A DNA stretch of 64,000 bases from Cyanobium usitatum str. Tous (GCF_963920485.1 NZ_OY986431.1:1054001-1118000); one strand, 5' to 3'; shown: positions 38,397 to 46,283, numbered from the stretch's first letter. Numbers and translations are program-made. The notes: generated from the letters alone by a model not told the origin.

Positions 38397-38658
38397 CTGC
38401 AAATAATCGCTTCATTAGGCGAGAGTGCTCTTCGAACCTATTCTTAACCCGAAAATGGGGGCTTTTTAATTTCGCCTTCTTGAGAGACGTTTGCTAGCCC
38501 GCAGCCCCCTGCCAAAGCGTGGGCATTAGCCGACGCTTTGTCACGCCTTAGCCCAAGCGTTGCTGTCGATGGCCAGGAACCCATCGGGCATCCATCTCAG
38601 CCAAATATGACCTTGCCGTACGGCCGCAATAAAGTCCCGATCTAATCGAGGAAGCCCA
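38397..38658. other. intergenic, no gene seen
   Basis: 262 bases. It contains an 8-bp perfect hairpin at about 38515-38542 (CAAAGCGT ... ACGCTTTG), followed by a related, partly complementary stretch. No T-tract follows, so not a clear terminator. I see no promoter or coding frame. Confidence 0.5.
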
Positions 38659-38870
38659 ATGCGCTGGCCGATGCTTATTGCCAGTGCTGCATTGGCATTA
38701 GCCCCAATAGAAGCGGCCCAATTGCTGGCCAGTCCTACCGGTGGAACAAGTGCTACGACGCTGGACTGGCATGGCTGGAGCGAACCAGTCCCAGAATCAA
38801 GGGCGGTGATCGGACGGCCATTGCGGCCAACTTCTGCAATGGAGGGCTGCCCAACAAGCCTGCGCGGTAG
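38659..38870 (+). pseudogene. decayed small secreted protein gene
   Basis: The frame opens MRWPMLIASAALALAPIEAA, a signal peptide nearly identical to that of the thermonuclease gene at 42173 (which reads RWPMLLASLALAFAP). After about residue 25 the natural protein seems to continue in the -1 frame: GQSYRWNKCYDAGLAW, then LERTSPRIKGGDRTAIAANF and CNGGLPNKPAR, ending at TAG 38868-38870. A one-base deletion near 38,720 would explain this. The original frame goes on with an unlikely composition to 38889. I read it as a frameshifted remnant; mature product about 48 residues with two cysteines. Confidence 0.55.
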
Positions 38871-38962
38871 AGCAAGTCACAACGACTAGCCGCGCTGGGC
38901 TTGGGGCGCCAAACCTGATTCAACGCAGACGGTGCTAGTACATCAGAACTGGTACCGGGTGG

Positions 38963-39151
38963 ATGAGCGGGCAAGCATGGATCCAGGACCCCAAGACCAC
39001 CAACACGATGCGGTTCCACTTCGATCCCAAGAGCTGGAGCGCATACCCGATGCACTTCGTCGATTCAGGCCGGCCGCAGCAGTCGCAATCACTGTTACGT
39101 CAATCGACATTGCAGGGCAATGCCCCTGCCGATCTATGCGCCACTTACTAG
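38963..39151 (+). CDS. short ORF, possible gene remnant
   Basis: 62 residues starting at ATG 38963, with a natural-looking composition (MSGQAWIQDPKTTNTMRFH, FDPKSWSAYPMHFVDS). A stop at 38936-38938 closes the frame upstream. No Shine-Dalgarno or family. It lies between the decayed secreted gene and the RTX gene promoter and may be the 3' end of a broken gene. Weakly supported. Confidence 0.3.
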   Translation: MSGQAWIQDPKTTNTMRFHFDPKSWSAYPMHFVDSGRPQQSQSLLRQSTLQGNAPADLCATY

Positions 39152-39165
39152 CCGCCTTCTCTCTG

Positions 39166-39194
39166 TTGTGATTTGCCGAGAATCAGGATATGAT
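39166..39194 (+). promoter_or_regulatory. promoter of the RTX-like gene
   Basis: TTGTGA (39166-39171) and TATGAT (39189-39194) with a 17-base spacer, about 26 bases before the ATG at 39221. Close to a sigma-70 consensus; transcription would start near 39201. Confidence 0.65.
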
Positions 39195-39220
39195 TTGAGA
39201 AAAGTCAAGGCCTAACTATT

Positions 39221-40417
39221 ATGGCTAATAATCTTAAGAGCTTTAAGTTCACTAACAAAGCAGACACAGCGATTTCAGTGACAGGCTGGGAGGTCCTCGA
39301 GGGTGTTGTTATAAATGCACTTGCTGGCAATGACATCATTAAAGGCACCAGCAGCACCGACTCCGGCATCGGCAACGACGGCACAATCAATACCGGCGAT
39401 GGCAAGGATACCATTACCGGCACCGGCACCGGCGACTTCTACGGCATCGGCAACGACGGCACAATCAATACCGGCGCTGGCAATGACAGGATTACAGGCA
39501 CCGGCGGCACCGGTATCTACAACGACGACGGCACAATCAATACCGGCGATGGCGATGACATCATTAAAGGCACCAGCAGCACCGGCTCCGGCATCTCCAA
39601 CTACGGCACAATCAATACCGGCGCTGGCAATGACAGGATTACAGGCACCGGCGGCACCGGCTCCGGTATCTACAACGACGACGACGGCACAATCAATACC
39701 GGCGATGGCGATGACATCATTAAAGGCACCAGCACCGGCTCCGGCATCTTCAACTACGGCACAATCAATACCGGCGCTGGCAATGACAGGATTACAGGCA
39801 CCGGCGGCGACTTCTACGACATCTTCAACTGCGGCATCTTCAACTACGGCACAATCAAAACCGGCGATGGCAATGACATCATTAAAGGCACCGTCACCGG
39901 CGGCACCGGCGGCACCGGTATCTACGACGGCATCGAGAACGACGGCACAATCAAAACCGGCGATGGCAATGACATCATTAAAGGCACCGGCACCGGCTCC
40001 GGCATCTCCAACTACGGCACAATCAATACCGGCGCTGGCAATGACAGGATTACAGGCACCGGCGGCACCGGCTCCGGTATCTACAACGACGACGACGGCA
40101 CAATCAATACCGGCGATGGCAATGACATCGTCGATGCACTTGAAGGTGGATTCGATGGAGATGGAACAACATATCTTGATGCTGGCAATGACACCCTAAA
40201 AGGATTTGGTACTGGTAATTTTTATGGCGGCGCTGGCACAGACAAGTTATTTTTTGGCGAAGGCACCTACGTAATTAGTGGGTCCACTGTCGTATTTAAT
40301 GGTGCGACAATGAACGTCAATCAATTTGAAAAAATAGGCGGTGCAAATGGTGGACTATTTACCTTCCAAGATGGGACGCTTACTGTTTCATCAACAGGTG
40401 TTGGCACATTTGCTTGA
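39221..40417 (+). CDS. RTX-like Gly/Asp repeat protein, likely type I secreted
   Basis: 398 residues without an N-terminal signal. After a 40-residue head, it consists of repeating units of about 45 residues containing DGTINTGDGNDIIKGT and YGTINTGAGNDRITGTGG, followed by a 75-residue C-terminal tail (FGTGNFYGGAGTDKLFFGEG, then a strand-rich end). The GDGNDxIxG and GAGNDRITG pieces follow the calcium-binding RTX nonapeptide logic, though less regular than GGxGxDxUx. RTX proteins usually leave through type I secretion using the C-terminus. The DNA repeats are almost identical, indicating recent expansion. No ABC exporter or HlyD/TolC genes are near it in the window. Confidence 0.85.
   Translation: MANNLKSFKFTNKADTAISVTGWEVLEGVVINALAGNDIIKGTSSTDSGIGNDGTINTGDGKDTITGTGTGDFYGIGNDGTINTGAGNDRITGTGGTGIYNDDGTINTGDGDDIIKGTSSTGSGISNYGTINTGAGNDRITGTGGTGSGIYNDDDGTINTGDGDDIIKGTSTGSGIFNYGTINTGAGNDRITGTGGDFYDIFNCGIFNYGTIKTGDGNDIIKGTVTGGTGGTGIYDGIENDGTIKTGDGNDIIKGTGTGSGISNYGTINTGAGNDRITGTGGTGSGIYNDDDGTINTGDGNDIVDALEGGFDGDGTTYLDAGNDTLKGFGTGNFYGGAGTDKLFFGEGTYVISGSTVVFNGATMNVNQFEKIGGANGGLFTFQDGTLTVSSTGVGTFA
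39341..40135 (+). repeat. near-identical tandem DNA repeats inside the RTX-like gene
   Basis: Blocks of about 130-160 bp recur with stretches of exact identity, for example GCTGGCAATGACAGGATTAC at 39476, 39622, 39776 and 40035. The unit length is a multiple of three, which keeps both this frame and an overlapping frame open across the whole array. Confidence 0.9.
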
Positions 40418-40494
40418 TTGCCAGTCGTAATAGCTGTTACGGAAACTGGCTAGTCGGCTTGCTGAATCAAACCATGCGGGGATCGCCTGGCGGG

Positions 40495-40653
40495 TCAAGT
40501 ACCCGGCTCGCCTTCCTTGAGCACCACCGTGACCCGATGGCCAGGAAACAGCTCCTTGGCAGCCTTGAGGGCTTCGGCCTTATTAGCAGCGAAGACCGGC
40601 GTCACCGCAATGCCCTCGGGTAGGTCAGCGATCACGTCGAACAGCAGGCTCAC
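40495..40653 (-). CDS. 52-residue hypothetical protein, copy B
   Basis: Starts at GTG 40653 (a stop two codons upstream excludes a longer form) and reads SLLFDVIADLPEGIAVTP, VFAANKAEALKAAKELFP, GHRVTVVLKEGEPGT. It differs from copy A (37717-37875) at only seven positions, mostly conservative. The same orientation 2.8 kb apart suggests a segmental duplication bracketing the RTX-like gene. Function unknown. Confidence 0.75.
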   Translation of the reverse strand: MSLLFDVIADLPEGIAVTPVFAANKAEALKAAKELFPGHRVTVVLKEGEPGT

Positions 40654-40678
40654 GTCTTAGTGGTAATCTACTAATAGT

Positions 40679-41386
40679 TTAGAACCCCAAAGATTGAACC
40701 TTCGGAGGGGTTGCAGGTGCCCAGTTTGCATAGACTTTTCTCCACGCTTGCACAGTATCTTTACCAACTTCAGATAGCACGGCACTTCCTGTGCCCTCAG
40801 TTGAGAAACGGATATAGCCATTTTTGCCTGTTGGATATTTTAGAAGAGCCGCCGCAACTTCTGCTGTTACTGTAAAACGACCATTGCAACCTTTGACAAT
40901 CAGGAAGCTGTCGCCATCAGAAATCCACAGGATATCGGCTTCAAAGGGAATAAAGGTGGCAACTTTTGCGCTAAAGCCACCTCCTGTTGTTAAAAGCCAG
41001 TATCCACCAATGGCAATACCGTATCGTTGCCAGGATGAAAATACTTTTGAACCGCCGGGAACAAAGTTTTGATCGTAAACTCCTACCGATTGTCCTGTTA
41101 CAGGATCATTGAAGGCAAGGGGTTGAGAATATGGGAGATCATTTTTGGGGAAACGGAAGTCAGAGTTTAGCTGAATGTCCTTCAAATCACCGTAACCCTC
41201 GGGAAGAGCAGCCTTGTCAACTCTGGTTACGGTTGACTTTAGATTTTTTTCGCAAAAGGCATTTTGCGAAGAGTTCTGTGATGTTGTACCCGAAGAGATG
41301 CCTAGGTTTCCGGTTTGACTAAAGGCTGGGGAAGATGCGCTTGACAGTAGCAGCGTGATGGCTGCACTTAGGAATTGCTTTTTCAT
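40679..41386 (-). CDS. exported hypothetical protein
   Basis: 235 residues from ATG 41386. Signal peptide: MKKQFLSAAITLLLSSASSP ending AFSQ. The mature protein has two cysteines and a beta-rich, neutral composition (GYWLLTTGGGFSAKVATFI, ADILWISDGDSFLIVKGCNG). AT-rich codon use unlike the core genes. It starts four bases after the stop of the gene at 41391, forming a two-gene operon of exported proteins. No family recognised. Confidence 0.7.
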   Translation of the reverse strand: MKKQFLSAAITLLLSSASSPAFSQTGNLGISSGTTSQNSSQNAFCEKNLKSTVTRVDKAALPEGYGDLKDIQLNSDFRFPKNDLPYSQPLAFNDPVTGQSVGVYDQNFVPGGSKVFSSWQRYGIAIGGYWLLTTGGGFSAKVATFIPFEADILWISDGDSFLIVKGCNGRFTVTAEVAAALLKYPTGKNGYIRFSTEGTGSAVLSEVGKDTVQAWRKVYANWAPATPPKVQSLGF

Positions 41387-41390
41387 GTTT

Positions 41391-42005
41391 TTAGGGAACC
41401 TTGTCGTAATGAAGAAGGCGCAACATTTTGGTGTACTCACCGGAGGCTATTGCCGAAATGTTCACCGTAAAGTCACCCTCGCTAGTTGTTGCCTGAAGGG
41501 TCAACGGCGAGTTCTGCGAGTGGATCATAGCTCGCCTCAGGCTACTTGGGATGTAGTAACCACCCCTGGCCAGCATCGGAAGACTATATGACTGACTATT
41601 AAGTTTTGCGATAACCTTGGTTGGGTATTGGTAGATAAGTGCACAGCCAGCACAGCCTTCGTATCGAAATAGTCTGAGAGCAACAGGATAAAAAACTGCT
41701 TCAAATCCTCGACTTGGCGCAGAACCATCAAAATCCTTGGTTCGGACTGCAGGTATCTCCCTAGACGTATCTGGATCCTTATAGAATCCAAAAACATCAA
41801 GCATGCATTGGTCAAAACACATCGGAACTTCAAGCTTGGCTCGCTCAAGTTCGTTTGGCTTCCATTCACCGATTGCAAATTTGCACTCTTTGATCTCTGG
41901 ATCCTTGGCACACAGTGCTGCTAGGCTCCCAGACTCTTTTAAAAGAACAATATTCTGATCTAAGCTGGTAGGCTTAAATGCCTGCCCGAAGACAGGCGAT
42001 ATCAT
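41391..42005 (-). CDS. exported hypothetical protein, start codon unclear
   Basis: 204 residues from ATG 42005, but upstream the frame stays open and encodes a good signal peptide: IKIKLLVGAITSTAWMI then SPVFGQA. The open frame has no ATG, GTG or TTG before a TAA 66 bases upstream; a rare ATT at 42066-42068 could be the start. A TTGACA box lies at 42111-42106 on this strand. The mature part contains six cysteines (DPEIKECKFAIGEWK, VPMCFDQCMLDV, YEGCAGCALIYQY). AT-rich. It precedes the second exported gene by four bases. Role unknown. Confidence 0.65.
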   Translation of the reverse strand: MISPVFGQAFKPTSLDQNIVLLKESGSLAALCAKDPEIKECKFAIGEWKPNELERAKLEVPMCFDQCMLDVFGFYKDPDTSREIPAVRTKDFDGSAPSRGFEAVFYPVALRLFRYEGCAGCALIYQYPTKVIAKLNSQSYSLPMLARGGYYIPSSLRRAMIHSQNSPLTLQATTSEGDFTVNISAIASGEYTKMLRLLHYDKVP

Positions 42006-42172
42006 CCAAGCTGTCGAAGTAATGGCGCCAACTAATAACTTTATTTTTATCGGGGTTTGGCTGCGAATTTTCGTTTTTTACTGCTCTTTTTTATTTTACT
42101 TTTCCTGTCAAGCCTGCATGGCTACAGCCCGCTTGTACGGGTCGACATAGGGTTACGTCCCCAAGGGTGCCT

Positions 42173-42841
42173 GTGCGCTGGCCGATGCTTCTAGCCAGCC
42201 TGGCACTGGCGTTTGCTCCAACGGTCGCTTATCCCCACCGCGGTGGGCTTGACGCGAGCGGTTGCCACACCAACCGAAAGACCAATGACTACCACTGCCA
42301 CGGCGGAGCCCCAGCCAGTGGTAGCAGTGGCGGTGGCAGCAATTCTGGATCTCCGGGGTCCGTCTACATCCCACCAGCACTATCCCCGAGACGAACCAAA
42401 CCGAAGCAAGCCTCACCTGCCGTAGCTGGTCCTTCCACTTTGGTATCAGTGGGCGATGGCGACACCATTCGGGTGACCGGCGCCAATGGACAGAAGGTGA
42501 CGATCCGCATGGCTTGCATTGACGCACCAGAGACCGCCCAGGGGGAGAGCGGCACACAAGCCACCCTGGTTTTGAAGCAACTGCTGGGTGCTGCCCCAGT
42601 AGAGATCAAGCCGCAGACGGTTGACCGCTATGGCCGCACTGTTGCAGAGGTCTATGCCGGTGGCCGCAACATCAACCTGGAAATGGTGCGATTGGGCATG
42701 GCCTACGCCTACCGGGACTACCTGAGCGGCTGCGATGCGAACGCTTACCTAGGCGCTGAGGCACAGGCTGAGCGGGGCCGGCAGGGTGTCTGGCGCTGGG
42801 GCAATGAGGCCAAGCCCTGGGACTTCAGGAAGGGGCAGTAG
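42173..42841 (+). CDS. exported thermonuclease with YHYH-type domain
   Basis: About 222 residues. Signal peptide RWPMLLASLALAFAPTVA. A YHYH-like segment follows, HRGGLDASGCHTNRKTND then YHCHGG, then a Ser/Gly linker. The SNase-like nuclease domain has VSVGDGDTIRVTGANG, the catalytic IRMACIDAPETAQGE, VDRYGRTVAEVYAGG and LEMVRLGMAYAYRDYL, with the Arg and Glu/Asp residues of staphylococcal nuclease. It is probably secreted and degrades DNA or RNA outside the cell. I chose GTG 42173 by comparison with the duplicated start at 38659; GTG 42167 is also possible. Confidence 0.85.
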   Translation: MRWPMLLASLALAFAPTVAYPHRGGLDASGCHTNRKTNDYHCHGGAPASGSSGGGSNSGSPGSVYIPPALSPRRTKPKQASPAVAGPSTLVSVGDGDTIRVTGANGQKVTIRMACIDAPETAQGESGTQATLVLKQLLGAAPVEIKPQTVDRYGRTVAEVYAGGRNINLEMVRLGMAYAYRDYLSGCDANAYLGAEAQAERGRQGVWRWGNEAKPWDFRKGQ

Positions 42842-42873
42842 ACCACCACGCAACCGCCCCTAGGCAGCACCGT

Positions 42874-43188
42874 TCAGCTCGCCCCAATGCCGTCAAGGAA
42901 GACCCGTCCCTTCTGGCTGAGCAGTGCCAGGTTCCGCCTGCCTTCTCGGGGGTCCTGTTCAACTGCCACCAGACCGAAGCCCGGCTTGCCCTTGCGGTTG
43001 ATGGCCGACAGGCGCTGCACAGTCCGGCTGACAGCTGAGTTACTCAGCGCCAGGTGAGCGCACAGCTGCTCGTAGGTCTGTGGCCCGCGCTCCAGGAGCA
43101 GGGCGATGATCTGGGCATCAGCAATGCGGGCATCGCCTCCCTGGGTCTCCAGCAGGCGCAGGGCTGAGCAGAGTTTGCGGAAGTCCAT
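42874..43188 (-). CDS. MarR-like winged-helix protein
   Basis: 104 residues from ATG 43188. A helical start (MDFRKLCSALRLLETQGG) is followed by a winged helix: ADAQIIALLLERGPQTYEQL, LALSNSAVSRTVQRLS, and a wing ending in VAVEQDPREGRRNLALLSQK. This is the MarR layout, without a clear ligand pocket. It is convergent with the thermonuclease gene. Likely a regulator of island genes. Confidence 0.75.
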   Translation of the reverse strand: MDFRKLCSALRLLETQGGDARIADAQIIALLLERGPQTYEQLCAHLALSNSAVSRTVQRLSAINRKGKPGFGLVAVEQDPREGRRNLALLSQKGRVFLDGIGAS

Positions 43189-43488
43189 TGGATTGGTCGT
43201 GGCTTCCCCTGACTCTGCGGTGCCACCCACTCCTGCAAAACCACTGCTGTGACAGGGATTTCTGCCAGCGGAACAAACGTCCGCTAACAATCCAGCAGGG
43301 CTCCAGGGTGTGATCTCAACTCTGCTGCGACTCTGCCGCTGGGTGCCGCCAACTGGCACACGGGTGGGCTGCAGATTGGGGTCAGCCCAGCCCCGGAATA
43401 GCCCCACTTTCGGGACAAGCCAGCCACGAAAAAGGCACAATTCCGTGATTGATGCGCTACTATTTCGTGGCAGTTCCGCCCCAATTTC
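43189..43488. other. intergenic regulatory region with GCCACGAAA boxes
   Basis: 300 bases between a winged-helix regulator gene and a divergent ribbon-helix-helix-like gene. It holds inverted and direct TTTCGTGGC boxes (see next entry). No coding frame seen. Confidence 0.5.
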
Positions 43489-43495
43489 GTGGCAG
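43423..43495. promoter_or_regulatory. probable operator: TTTCGTGGCAG direct repeat plus inverted copy
   Basis: TTTCGTGGCAG occurs at 43463-43473 and 43485-43495, 22 bases apart (two helical turns). The reverse complement core GCCACGAAAA occurs at 43423-43432. The second copy covers the GTG start of the ribbon-helix-helix-like gene, so autoregulation is likely. Confidence 0.6.
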
Positions 43496-43752
43496 CAAAC
43501 GATCCCCGCATTTCCGTCACCCCTGCCTCTGAAGCGCAGGGCTACCTCCTGAAGCTCTGGGCGCAGTTCACAGGCCGCACTGTCTCTGGCTTGGCAGGCC
43601 ATCTTCTGGAGACCGCCATCACCCAAGCCATCCGCCAAGGCGACGTTCCGTCAGAAGTCCTTAACGGCATGGGCGATTACATCGGGGCTCGTGCTGAATT
43701 CATGGCCGAAGACCATCAGGAGTTCATCGCTGGGGTGAAAAAGCACGGATGA
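43489..43752 (+). CDS. ribbon-helix-helix-like DNA-binding protein
   Basis: 87 residues from GTG 43489. The segment DPRISVTPASEAQGYLLKL, then FTGRTVSGLAGHLLETAI, fits a strand-helix-helix (CopG/Arc-like) DNA-binding unit. The C-terminus is acidic. TTTCGTGGCAG boxes overlap the start. The stop overlaps the next ATG (ATGA), so a three-gene operon with the 171-residue protein and the GIY-YIG nuclease is likely. Identification rests on pattern only. Confidence 0.6.
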   Translation: MAANDPRISVTPASEAQGYLLKLWAQFTGRTVSGLAGHLLETAITQAIRQGDVPSEVLNGMGDYIGARAEFMAEDHQEFIAGVKKHG

Positions 43753-44264
43753 AAGCCCTGAATCCCCAAACCATTTCCGCCCCGGTGGAAGGCGACCTTC
43801 TGCGTGGCCAGCTTCACTTCACCGAGACCTACAGGGCATTCATCAATCAGTTCGCCTCAGGCAACCAAGCGATGAAGATCTGTCAGCACCTCCTCGGGCT
43901 GAAGTGGCTCCACTCCTCGCAAGTCACCAATGCCGAGCTGGACCTGATGGCAGCTGGCAAGAAGTCCCACATGGCCCCCAGGTTCTTCATCGCCATTGGC
44001 CGCCTCAATCAGGCCGTCGCCTCCAATGAAGAGCTACCTACCTCGCTGCCATCCCTGGCGGGGATGCAGCCGATCCTTCGCGCCGATGGAGAGCCAGCAC
44101 AAGCAGCCGATCTCTGGAGCGCCTATGCAGGGCTAACTGTTTTATCCATCAAGGCGATCAGCAAGCCCGACCCTCTGGCAACCAAGCTGGCCGAGGCGAT
44201 TCAGCGCCTCAGCACCGGCCAGCGCGATCAGCTGTTCCAGCTCCTGGAGGAGGCGGTCGTCTGA
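43749..44264 (+). CDS. hypothetical island protein
   Basis: 171 residues, mostly helical: MKALNPQTISAPVEGDLL, then YRAFINQFASGNQAMKICQH, LLGLKWLHSSQVTNAELDLM. No motif recognised. The start overlaps the previous stop and its TGA overlaps the next ATG (TGATG), so translation of all three genes is coupled. Possibly a partner of the nuclease or the ribbon-helix-helix protein. Confidence 0.65.
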   Translation: MKALNPQTISAPVEGDLLRGQLHFTETYRAFINQFASGNQAMKICQHLLGLKWLHSSQVTNAELDLMAAGKKSHMAPRFFIAIGRLNQAVASNEELPTSLPSLAGMQPILRADGEPAQAADLWSAYAGLTVLSIKAISKPDPLATKLAEAIQRLSTGQRDQLFQLLEEAVV

Positions 44265-45532
44265 TGGCTGTTGAGCCTCGTGCAATTAGAGACGGCCTCA
44301 TCAGTCCAGCCGACTGGGAGTCTCTTGGCGCCATCCAGCGAAAGCATTTCTATCGAACGGTTAGCCGAGCTGAAGCCGCAGGCGTTCCGCTTCTGGAGTT
44401 CATCCAAATGGACAGGGGCCAGCGGGTACAGGCTTCTCTTGCTGACCGTGGGCCAACCTTTTGGACCGGAGACAGGGTGGAGCTGCTCCGGAATGCCTAT
44501 GCAGATGGGAAAAGCAGGGACTACATAGCTTCTGCATTGGGCGTTTCCCCGCAGAACGTCAATGCCGCGGCATCACGCTTTGGAATCAGGCGTCGTGATT
44601 ACAGGCGGGTGCGCCATGTTCGTGAGGAGTTCAACTACCCACCGCAAGGGCTAGATCACAACGGCCATGGTCACCGCCGGTTTTATGTGTACGCCTATCT
44701 CAGGACTGACGGGACTCCCCATTACATCGGTAAAGGAACAGGTCGCCGCGCTTGGCAGGCTCACAGCAGACCCGGTCCTAAGGGCGGGATCTGCGATAGA
44801 ACGCCGCGTGACCCCAATCGGATTCGCCTGCTGGCCGTTGGGCTAACCAACAGGGAGTCGTTGGCATTTGAGCGCGATTTAATTGCGCTGCTTGGCCGTA
44901 TTGAAGACGGAGGCTGCCTCTACAACTTCAGCGATGGTGGTGAAAGCCCAAGACACAACTCAAGGACTCGGGAGCGGTTGTCCAGAATCGCCAAAGCCCG
45001 CGGGATGCCGCGCTCAACGGTTGAAGCTGCCAGTCGGAAGAAACAACAGCGCCACGCCAAGAAACTGGGGATAGAGGCAGACGACTATCTGACCATGACC
45101 CCCGAGCAGCGGAGTCACATGAACGGTTGGCTGCGTTACAACGACTGGGCCAGCATTACCGATTACCAAGCGGCATTTGCAGGGGGCAGTGCCGCACGTC
45201 GCATTGAGGTAAACGCTGCCGCTAATGATCAGAACGAAATCCGCTCGGCTGAACGCTATGGGATTCCACTGAAGGACTACAAGGCAATGAATCTTGGCGA
45301 GCGTTGCCGGGTGAAGGCGTGGCTCAGAGCCAACCCAGATCGCACCTACAACGATTACGTGAACAGCAAAACGCGTGGGCGTAACTCAGAAGAGACAGCT
45401 GCTCACTACGGGATCCCTCTCGATGAATACCTTGGGATGTCTGATCAGATCAGGCGCCGCACAAAGAAATGGCTTTGCGACAACCCCAGCAAGACATACC
45501 AGGATTACCGCCGCTTGCGACCAGAATCCTGA
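44264..45532 (+). CDS. GIY-YIG nuclease with N-terminal HTH and triple C-terminal repeat
   Basis: 422 residues. Residues 72-112 form a helix-turn-helix like that of homing endonucleases or invertases (ELLRNAYADGKSRDYIASAL, GVSPQNVNAAASRFGI). The GIY-YIG domain (139-225) has YVYAYLR, HYIGKG with the following Arg, a basic central part and a Glu in RESLAFERDLIALLGR. The C-terminus carries three copies of an approximately 38-residue module at 268-305, 332-369 and 382-418, each with IPLxxYxxM then RxxxKxWLxxNPxxTYxDY. These may bind DNA. Likely an endonuclease of phage or homing type, and the cargo or defence function is unclear. Confidence 0.85.
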   Translation: MAVEPRAIRDGLISPADWESLGAIQRKHFYRTVSRAEAAGVPLLEFIQMDRGQRVQASLADRGPTFWTGDRVELLRNAYADGKSRDYIASALGVSPQNVNAAASRFGIRRRDYRRVRHVREEFNYPPQGLDHNGHGHRRFYVYAYLRTDGTPHYIGKGTGRRAWQAHSRPGPKGGICDRTPRDPNRIRLLAVGLTNRESLAFERDLIALLGRIEDGGCLYNFSDGGESPRHNSRTRERLSRIAKARGMPRSTVEAASRKKQQRHAKKLGIEADDYLTMTPEQRSHMNGWLRYNDWASITDYQAAFAGGSAARRIEVNAAANDQNEIRSAERYGIPLKDYKAMNLGERCRVKAWLRANPDRTYNDYVNSKTRGRNSEETAAHYGIPLDEYLGMSDQIRRRTKKWLCDNPSKTYQDYRRLRPES

Positions 45533-45569
45533 ATCGCTTGGGCTGCAGCCACCCACCACTAGATCCCCA

Positions 45570-46256
45570 ATGGGCCTCTTCAACTTCCTACTGGGCAGAC
45601 AGCGACAGGAGCCGCCAGCCCCTCAAGTCACCCTCACCCCGCCCCCAGGCTCAAAGCTGTTTGGCGTGGACAAGCTCGCCAGAGAGGCGACCGAAGAGGA
45701 CGTGAGGCAGAGCAATGAGGCCCTATATGAAGCCTGCGCTGATGTGATCCGCGGTTGGCGGCTTGACGTAAGGCTGGACTTCAAAACCACCCCCTTCGAG
45801 CTGGCCATCTACGGGATGAAGGCCACCAGGAGGGAGGACTTGCCAGCCATCCCTGAGGGCTACGGCTATCGGATCGCAGTGCTGCCCATCACCGCTACCA
45901 CCCAGCTCCTTGAAGAGGAGGACGGCAAGCGAAGGTCTATCACCACGGTGATGGTTGCCGAGACCAGGGAGGAGCTAGATGCCATCAAGGGTGCCCAGCT
46001 CTACAGCAGCAAGACCAGCAAAAAGGAAACAGGCCGCTGCTACTTCAAAGCTGCCTTTGAGATCAAGACCACCCAGGCAGATGCCCCTGGCAACTTCCTC
46101 AAAGCTTGCAATCCCATCACCCGTCGCCTAGTCCTCGGTGAAGAACTAGCAGCAGACTTCGAGGCAAGCACCAAGCGCGGTGGCCTCAAGCCCCAGCAGT
46201 GGGTGACCGAGCGGCTGGGCCATCTGGCTGCCAGCTGCTGCAATTCCATGGTGTGA
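45570..46256 (+). CDS. hypothetical protein
   Basis: 228 residues from ATG 45570: a short hydrophobic MGLFNFLLG start, a Pro-rich linker, then a soluble alpha/beta domain (SNEALYEACADVIRGWRLDV, YRIAVLPITATTQLLEEEDG). It ends with many Lys and two Cys. Codon use resembles the core genes. It follows the nuclease gene by 37 bases, maybe in the same operon. I do not recognise it. Confidence 0.6.
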   Translation: MGLFNFLLGRQRQEPPAPQVTLTPPPGSKLFGVDKLAREATEEDVRQSNEALYEACADVIRGWRLDVRLDFKTTPFELAIYGMKATRREDLPAIPEGYGYRIAVLPITATTQLLEEEDGKRRSITTVMVAETREELDAIKGAQLYSSKTSKKETGRCYFKAAFEIKTTQADAPGNFLKACNPITRRLVLGEELAADFEASTKRGGLKPQQWVTERLGHLAASCCNSMV

Positions 46257-46283
46257 CTCGGTGTGGAGGGACGAAGGATCAGG

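Noticed and set aside
39315-40199. A 294-codon open frame overlapping the RTX-like gene (Ala/Pro/Thr-rich repeats)
   Set aside because: It arises because the repeat unit is a multiple of three and lacks stops in this frame; composition is low-complexity and there is no start context, while the other frame has an RTX pattern and a promoter.
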